Assembly: GCA_002389995.1 (NCBI GenBank)
Contig: DGRR01000062.1
Coordinates: forward strand, 1-26,516
Length of the DNA stretch: 26,516 nucleotides
Direction of reading: 5' to 3'
From: Ruminococcus sp. UBA4383
GTDB lineage: Bacteria > Bacillota > Clostridia > Oscillospirales > Ruminococcaceae
The notes below the pieces were generated by a model, which was not told the origin of the DNA, ran no database searches, and saw nothing but the letters and a program-made list of their open reading frames with translations. Positions 21,820 through 26,516 of this stretch are shown piece by piece (the stretch's first letter is position 1; the number at the start of each line of letters is the position of its first letter). Both the position numbers and the translations under genes were made by a program.

Positions 21820-23193
21820 TTATTTTATTTTCGGGAGTTTTGAGACAGATTTCTGTATTTCCTCATCTGTGGGGATATAATCGCTCATTTTTCCGTCATT
21901 ATATGCCGCATAAGCATACATATCGAAATATCCTGTACCTGTAAGACCGAAGAGAATAGTTTTTTCCTCGCCTGTTTCCTTGCATCTGAGAGCCTCATCA
22001 ATTGCCGCACGGATAGCGTGACTGCTTTCGGGTGCGGGGAGTATTCCCTCAACTCTTGCGAACTGCTGTGCAGCCTCAAATACTGATGTCTGCTCAACAG
22101 ATATTGCCTCCATGAGTTTCTGGTCGTAGAGTTCTGATAAAATCGCACTCATACCGTGATATCTCAGACCGCCTGCATGACTGGGAGAGGGCATGAATCC
22201 GCTGCCGAGGGTATACATTTTTTGTAAGGGGCATACTTTTCCTGTATCGCAGAAATCATATGCATACACACCTCTTGTAAGGCTGGGGCATGATGCAGGT
22301 TCAACTGCAACTATCTTATAATCTGCTTCGCCCCTGAGTTTTTCGCCCATGAACGGTGCAATAAGTCCGCCTAAATTCGAGCCGCCGCCTGCACAGCCTA
22401 TGATAATATCGGGCTTTATGCCATACTTGTCCATAGCGGTTTTTGTTTCAAGTCCTATAACAGTCTGGTGGAGAAGTACCTGAGAGAGAACACTTCCGAG
22501 AACATAGCGGTAGCCTTCCTTTGAAGTTGCAGCCTCGACAGCCTCAGAAATCGCACAGCCGAGACTTCCGTTAGTATCGGGAAATTCAGCGAGAATTTTT
22601 CTTCCGACTTCCGTTGTATCTGAGGGGGAGGGAGTTACAGATGCGCCGTAAGTACGCATTACTTCACGCCTGAAAGGTTTCTGTTCATATGATACCTTTA
22701 CCATATAAACATTGCAGTCAAGGTCGAAATATGAGCAAGCCATTGAAAGGGCAGTACCCCACTGACCTGCACCTGTTTCGGTTGTAACGCCTTTAAGACC
22801 CTGTTTTTTTGCATAATAAGCCTGAGCTATTGCAGAATTGAGCTTATGGCTTCCGCTTGTATTGTTTCCCTCGAATTTGTAATATATTTTAGCGGGGGTA
22901 TCGAGATATTTTTCGAGACAGTAAGCCCTTACAAGCGGTGACGGGCGGTACATCTTGTAAAAGCTGAGTATTTCATCGGGAATATCTATATAGGGTGTTG
23001 TTTCGTCAAGTTCCTGCTTAACGAGTTCATCGCAGAAAACGTGGCTGAGTTCCTCAGCGGTTACAGGTTTTAAAGTTGCAGGATTGAGGAGTGGTGCAGG
23101 TTTTTTCTTCATATCCGCCCTTACATTGTACCACTGTTTAGGGAGTTCTTCTTCTGAGAGATAAATTTTGTATGGTATTTTTTCGTTTGACAT
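21820..23193 (-). CDS. trpB2: Tryptophan synthase beta-like protein, TrpB2 type
   Basis: A 457-aa PLP enzyme converting indole and serine to tryptophan. The long N-terminal extension (about 1-75) and the total length distinguish the TrpB2 class from TrpB1 (about 400 aa). PLP is bound by K117 in GSHKLNSA, with the phosphate held by GCAGGGSNLGG. TETGAGQWG, RREVMRTYGA and GRKILAEFPD are further family motifs, and SPSHAGGLRYHG is near the C-terminus. No trpA is adjacent, which is usual for TrpB2, thought to salvage indole or deaminate serine analogues. AAGGAG precedes the ATG at 23193, and the tandem hairpin repeat begins only 13 bases upstream. Confidence 0.93.
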   Translation of the reverse strand: MSNEKIPYKIYLSEEELPKQWYNVRADMKKKPAPLLNPATLKPVTAEELSHVFCDELVKQELDETTPYIDIPDEILSFYKMYRPSPLVRAYCLEKYLDTPAKIYYKFEGNNTSGSHKLNSAIAQAYYAKKQGLKGVTTETGAGQWGTALSMACSYFDLDCNVYMVKVSYEQKPFRREVMRTYGASVTPSPSDTTEVGRKILAEFPDTNGSLGCAISEAVEAATSKEGYRYVLGSVLSQVLLHQTVIGLETKTAMDKYGIKPDIIIGCAGGGSNLGGLIAPFMGEKLRGEADYKIVAVEPASCPSLTRGVYAYDFCDTGKVCPLQKMYTLGSGFMPSPSHAGGLRYHGMSAILSELYDQKLMEAISVEQTSVFEAAQQFARVEGILPAPESSHAIRAAIDEALRCKETGEEKTILFGLTGTGYFDMYAYAAYNDGKMSDYIPTDEEIQKSVSKLPKIK

Positions 23194-23206
23194 ATTAATT
23201 CTCCTT

Positions 23207-23400
23207 ATTTAAAATCGTCAAATTGCGCCTTTGATGCCTTGCGTTTTCGTTCACTTCACTCCGTTCCGTTCACTCCCAACGCAAGGGCGCAATTTTCCTC
23301 CTATTTAAAATCGTCAAATTGCGCCTTTGATGCCTTGCGTTTTCGTTCACTTCACTCCGTTCCGTTCACTCCCAACGCAAGGGCGCAATTTTCCTCTTAT
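23207..23400. repeat. Two tandem copies of a 96-bp hairpin-forming intergenic repeat
   Basis: Copies at about 23207-23302 and 23303-23398 differ by one base, and a short partial copy (TATTTAAAAT) follows. Each forms a bulged hairpin. In copy 1 the outer stem is AAATTGCGC (23220-23228) with GCGCAATTT (23287-23295), and the inner stem is CCTTGCGTT (23237-23245) with AACGCAAGG (23278-23286). The left arm has an 8-nt bulge and the loop is 32 nt with repeated GTTCACT words. It encodes no transposase. It looks like a REP/MITE-type palindromic element; ORFs across it are artefacts. Confidence 0.85.
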
Positions 23401-23415
23401 TTAAAATTCAAATTT

Positions 23416-24333
23416 TTAACGGTGATAACCGCCGCCGCCGTGACCACCGCTGTGCGAATGACCTCCGCCACCGCCGCCTCTGCTGCTGCTTGATTCTATT
23501 TTGGTTCTTGTTGTATGTGTACGCAGGAAAGTATCTGTCTGCACACTGAACTGTGATTTCTGCTTTGAAACATATACATCAGGGCTTGTTGATGCCTTGA
23601 ATTTGTAATGACTTTTAATGCAGGCTTTTGTTATCAGTGATATTACAATACCTATCAGGAATGATACAAAGGTTATGAAAATCACGGTTGAAGGGGCATT
23701 TCCCCTTGTTATGTAAAGTTCACCGTTTTTGTAATAGAAAACTTTTCCCGAAGAACTGTCCTTGTAATGTCTTGAAAAACTCTTGCTTTCGTTTTTTTGG
23801 TTCATAAGGAAATCGCAGAATGCCGTAATTGCCTCATGAATCTGTTCAGCCTTGATTTCCTCGCCTGATACAGGGAGATGAGGAATCATAAATCCTTCAA
23901 AAGTTCTGTCATCTATTTTATCCTGATACCAGAGTACAGCCTTTCCGCTTGTGGAAAGGTAATCATAAGCAGGAGATTTTCCTGATATATCTATGTAATA
24001 GAAAACTCCGTCCGTATCTTCTCCGAAAATTTCGTCATAGCAGTCGTCCGCAAAAATTTCCGTTTCATAGTCAGAATTGTCAATATAAAGACTGTCAGGG
24101 AGAAATACAACTATATTCATTTCAAGCAATTCCGAATATGCATCTATCATTTCATTAATTTCTTCATATTCCACGCTGTCAAAAAGACCGTACTGGTCAT
24201 AAATTCCCGACAAATCCTTGTCGCCTGAATAGCCTTTTGCATAATTTGCCGCTGCATCAGCCTTTAAAGCGTTAAGCGGAAGGATAAATACACAAATCAG
24301 GGCAAGGACGGCTGAAAATATAAATTTCTTCAT
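23416..24333 (-). CDS. TPM-domain membrane protein, YdjH-like
   Basis: A 305-aa exported protein. Residues 1-29 form a signal peptide (cleavage near ALKADA-AA). Residues about 40-200 are a TPM-type domain outside the membrane (SGIYDQYGLFDSVEYEEINE, MNIVVFLPDS, DTDGVFYYIDI). A membrane helix spans 214-235 and a basic cytoplasmic segment follows. A glycine/histidine-rich tail (285-305, with runs of G and HSHSGGHGGGG) could bind metal. ATG at 24333 follows GGGAGGT and overlaps the stop of the upstream zinc-ribbon gene by 4 nt (ATGA). In Bacillus subtilis the TPM protein YdjH works with the zinc-ribbon protein YdjG to tether PspA/YdjI. The same gene pair occurs here without a visible pspA. Confidence 0.82.
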   Translation of the reverse strand: MKKFIFSAVLALICVFILPLNALKADAAANYAKGYSGDKDLSGIYDQYGLFDSVEYEEINEMIDAYSELLEMNIVVFLPDSLYIDNSDYETEIFADDCYDEIFGEDTDGVFYYIDISGKSPAYDYLSTSGKAVLWYQDKIDDRTFEGFMIPHLPVSGEEIKAEQIHEAITAFCDFLMNQKNESKSFSRHYKDSSSGKVFYYKNGELYITRGNAPSTVIFITFVSFLIGIVISLITKACIKSHYKFKASTSPDVYVSKQKSQFSVQTDTFLRTHTTRTKIESSSSRGGGGGGHSHSGGHGGGGYHR

Positions 24334-25394
24334 ATTATTCCCGTACCTCCCAGCAAAAAGCCTATAAGCGTAACAGCCGCACATACACCGATACAGAAAA
24401 GATTTAATTTTTTATTGTCGAGGGGAGGAGTACCCGCAAGTTTTCCCGTCTGACCGTTGAGTGCAAATTCATATATCTTGTCACCGTATTTATACGACAT
24501 GAACCATACGGGGAGCATCATATACTGCCATTTTGTACTTCTTATATTGTAAGTTTCGAGATTCGGGGAAACGCTGTTGTAATTGGTGAAAGTTGATTTC
24601 ATGACATCTTTTCCTGCCTTTGTGACACGTTCCTTTACTCTCGGAAAGACTGCAACCTTGTCAACGTCATACTTATCCGCATAGAATCCGCTGAGGTATG
24701 ACATATCGAAATCTTTAAGTTCGCCGTAGTCAAAGGGTTCAATGGATTCCATAAGCAAATCCTCTATTTTGCTTTCACCGTCCGCAGGAACTCCGCTTAC
24801 ATAGATATTTCCGTGTCTTTCTACCTGAAATTCCTTTATTTCGGTATATTTGTAACCGCCTGAACTCCATGTGCGGATATTTTTTCCTATGCCTGAATAA
24901 TCTGCCTTGACATCGCAGTCAGCTACCCAGAAAGGCACATAAAGACCTGTCATTTTTTCGAGCTGCTGTTCTGACTTGAAATCATTCGGCAGAAATTTTC
25001 TTTTTTCGCACCATTTTTTGAACATATCGAGTGCGCTGTCTCTTGTTATCTTAAAGCCTATAACTTTATCAGGCTTGAAATTTCCTGCGAGTTTTCCCGA
25101 AAGTATTACGGGATTATGGCAGTAATAACAGAAAAGTGCAGTCTGTCCTTCCTCTGCCATTATATCAGCACCGCAGCTTGAACAGTGATACAGATTTGTA
25201 TGTTCTGCAAAATCGTCTTCTATGGCAGCCTGCTGCTGTGCCTGTTCCTGCGGTATCTGCAAATCCGCATATATTTCTCTTATTTCTTCAACTGTATAAC
25301 TGCTTTCGCAGTATTCACAGGTTAATTTCTGAGTTGTGGGGTCAAATTTCAAATCAGCATTGCAGTTCGGACATTTATACTCCGCAGCGTCCAA
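24330..25394 (-). CDS. Double zinc-ribbon membrane protein, YdjG-like
   Basis: A 354-aa protein with two zinc ribbons: C8/C11/C26/C29 (YKCPNCNADL, TCEYCESSY) and C71/C74/C89/C92 (YHCSSCGADI, FCYYCHNP). A central beta-rich domain follows, including LYVPFWVADCDVKADYSG and YMMLPVWFMSYKYGDKIYEF, and the C-terminus has one or two membrane helices (about 328-354). The TTG at 25394 is preferred as start because GGGAG lies 8 nt upstream. The first ATG (25427) has no ribosome binding site and would place that site inside the gene. The family is often annotated as TFIIB-type zinc ribbon or, wrongly, as helicase/PriA-like. The gene overlaps the TPM-domain gene and forms a two-gene operon with it. Confidence 0.8.
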   Translation of the reverse strand: MDAAEYKCPNCNADLKFDPTTQKLTCEYCESSYTVEEIREIYADLQIPQEQAQQQAAIEDDFAEHTNLYHCSSCGADIMAEEGQTALFCYYCHNPVILSGKLAGNFKPDKVIGFKITRDSALDMFKKWCEKRKFLPNDFKSEQQLEKMTGLYVPFWVADCDVKADYSGIGKNIRTWSSGGYKYTEIKEFQVERHGNIYVSGVPADGESKIEDLLMESIEPFDYGELKDFDMSYLSGFYADKYDVDKVAVFPRVKERVTKAGKDVMKSTFTNYNSVSPNLETYNIRSTKWQYMMLPVWFMSYKYGDKIYEFALNGQTGKLAGTPPLDNKKLNLFCIGVCAAVTLIGFLLGGTGII

Positions 25395-25444
25395 TAAAAC
25401 CACTCCCTTTTCATGTATTAAGAACACATAATTCTACATCATAT

Positions 25445-25473
25445 ATAATATCACATTGTAAATTGATTTGCAA
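25445..25473 (-). promoter_or_regulatory. Sigma-A-like promoter of the zinc-ribbon/TPM operon
   Basis: On the minus strand, TTGCAA (25473-25468), a 17-bp spacer and TATTAT (25450-25445). Confidence 0.55.
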
Positions 25474-25542
25474 GAGAAATTTACAAAATAAGCTTTACAA
25501 TCAATTATTTTTATATAATATGCTCTGAGATTTTTTTAATGC

Positions 25543-25571
25543 TTGACAATTTTTGTAAAATAATGTATAAT
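25543..25571 (+). promoter_or_regulatory. Sigma-A promoter of the citrate synthase gene
   Basis: TTGACA (25543-25548), a 17-bp spacer and TATAAT (25566-25571), both perfect hexamers. A small imperfect hairpin (ACAG-CTTTTTG with CAAAGAG-A-CTGT, about 25578-25606) lies right at the transcript's 5' end and may stabilise it. Confidence 0.8.
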
Positions 25572-25641
25572 ATTATGGACAGCTTTTTGTTTCCGCAAAG
25601 AGACTGTTATTATTATTTATTATAAAGGAGATGACGATATT

Positions 25642-26516
25642 ATGAACTATAAATTTTCAAATATTACTGATGAAATCGCAGAACTTGCCGAAAAATCCGT
25701 TGAGGGCTATAAAATAGACCCTGCTCTCTATACACAGTATGATGTTAAAAGAGGTCTGCGTGATATAAACGGAAAAGGCGTTGTTGCAGGTCTTACCAAT
25801 ATAAGCACAATTCAGGTTGACCCCGATACAGGTGACGGAAAACTCTATTACAGAGGTATTGATGTTGAAGATATAGTTACAGGTTTCATAAAGGAAAAAC
25901 GTTTCGGATTCGAGGAAACTGTCTATCTCCTTCTTTTCGGCAATATGCCGTCTTTCCATGAACTTTCTTCATTCAAGAAAATTCTTGCTGATTTCCGCAG
26001 TCTGCCCCCGACATTCACCCGTGACGTAATCATGAAAGCCCCCAGCGACAATATGATGAATACTCTCGCAAGAAGTGTCCTCGCACTGTATTCATATGAT
26101 GACAAGGCTAATCTTATAACTATACCGAATATTTTAAGACAGAGCATTGAACTGATTACTCTTTTCCCGCAGCTTGCAGTATACGGCTATCATATACACC
26201 GCTATTCAAGATACGGGGGAAGTATATTCATTCATGACCCTAAGCCTGAACTTTCAATAGCTGAAAATCTCCTGTATATGCTCCGCCCCGACAAGAAATT
26301 CACCGAACTGGAAGCCCGTATCCTTGACCTTGCACTCGTTCTCCATGCCGAACACGGAGGCGGTAATAACTCAACATTTACCGTCCATGTAGTTTCTTCA
26401 TCTGGTACGGATACCTATTCCGCAATCGCTGCCGCCTTAGGCTCGCTCAAAGGTCCTAAGCACGGAGGCGCAAATATCAAGGTCGCTAAAATGTTCGAGG
26501 ATATGAAACATAATGT
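25642..26516 (+). CDS. Citrate synthase, 3' end outside the window (partial)
   Basis: The frame runs open from ATG at 25642 to the window end (291 codons). The enzyme condenses acetyl-CoA and oxaloacetate to citrate. After a roughly 45-residue N-terminal extension comes YDVKRGLRDINGKGVVAGLT and then the citrate synthase core with LYYRGIDVEDIV and FEETVYLLLFGNMP. The catalytic region is seen as LHAEHGGGNNSTF with H238, and KGPKHGGAN with H274. The remaining part, with the third catalytic residue (Asp), should lie to the right. AAAGGAG stands about 12 nt before the ATG. Citrate or 2-methylcitrate synthase cannot be separated from this part; the N-terminal extension is typical of Clostridia citrate synthases. 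Confidence 0.92.
   Translation, partial: MNYKFSNITDEIAELAEKSVEGYKIDPALYTQYDVKRGLRDINGKGVVAGLTNISTIQVDPDTGDGKLYYRGIDVEDIVTGFIKEKRFGFEETVYLLLFGNMPSFHELSSFKKILADFRSLPPTFTRDVIMKAPSDNMMNTLARSVLALYSYDDKANLITIPNILRQSIELITLFPQLAVYGYHIHRYSRYGGSIFIHDPKPELSIAENLLYMLRPDKKFTELEARILDLALVLHAEHGGGNNSTFTVHVVSSSGTDTYSAIAAALGSLKGPKHGGANIKVAKMFEDMKHN

Noticed and set aside
23207..23400. Possible CRISPR array or IS element
   Set aside because: The two copies are contiguous with no variable spacers, and there is no transposase, terminal repeat pair with target duplication, or cas gene.
23239..23493. 84-codon plus-strand ORF with an internal duplication
   Set aside because: It is the translation of the tandem hairpin repeat running into the antisense of the Gly/His-rich tail, with no ribosome binding site.

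Overview
This AT-rich window reads as part of a chromosome from a low-GC Gram-positive Clostridia, most likely a Ruminococcus-like Oscillospiraceae. The evidence is strong AGGAGG-type ribosome binding sites, many near-consensus sigma-A promoters with 17-bp spacers (TTGACA/TATAAT), rho-independent terminators between units, and gene families common in that group (DUF6472, TrpB2, PF09826 beta-propeller next to a sigma factor, rsmD-coaD-coiled-coil operon). No tRNA, rRNA, CRISPR array, transposase or phage module was seen. Family names come from motifs recognised by eye; no database search was run.

Layout: the left edge holds the 5' end of a probable serine acetyltransferase gene (minus) with its own promoter and an inverted repeat at the transcription start. 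Next is a small accessory-looking island (264-3400): an 80-aa XRE regulator transcribed leftward, and a divergent short unit with a strong promoter bracketed by two inverted copies of a ~20-bp operator. That unit has two unannotated small peptide ORFs (24 and 33 aa) and a strong terminator. It is followed by a separately promoted NatAB-like ABC transporter with a DUF6472 protein. This island is the best candidate for an undescribed peptide system.

The region 3402-7721 has two divergent units: a membrane-anchored SpoIIE/RsbU-type PP2C phosphatase (minus) and a 788-aa polytopic membrane protein (plus). Between them lie three AGTGAC half-sites at helical-turn spacing. A histidine kinase/NarL-type response regulator operon (7858-10074) and a DegV protein follow, ending at a bidirectional terminator.

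The region 11194-15332 is minus strand: a GH3 lipoprotein, then rsmD-coaD-coiled-coil protein, then tmk. The region 15550-20555 is plus strand: a GH25 lysozyme overlapping a ROK glucokinase, then an ECF-like sigma factor and a membrane-anchored beta-propeller protein that may be its anti-sigma factor or regulator.

The region 20592-25394 is minus strand: an SCP2-domain protein, a PHP histidinol-phosphatase, TrpB2, a 96-bp tandem hairpin repeat, and a TPM-domain/zinc-ribbon membrane pair resembling Bacillus YdjH/YdjG. The right edge holds the 5' two-thirds of a citrate synthase gene on the plus strand. Most of the window is housekeeping. The peptide island, the operator clusters, the hairpin repeats and two odd translation-initiation regions are the parts worth a second look.
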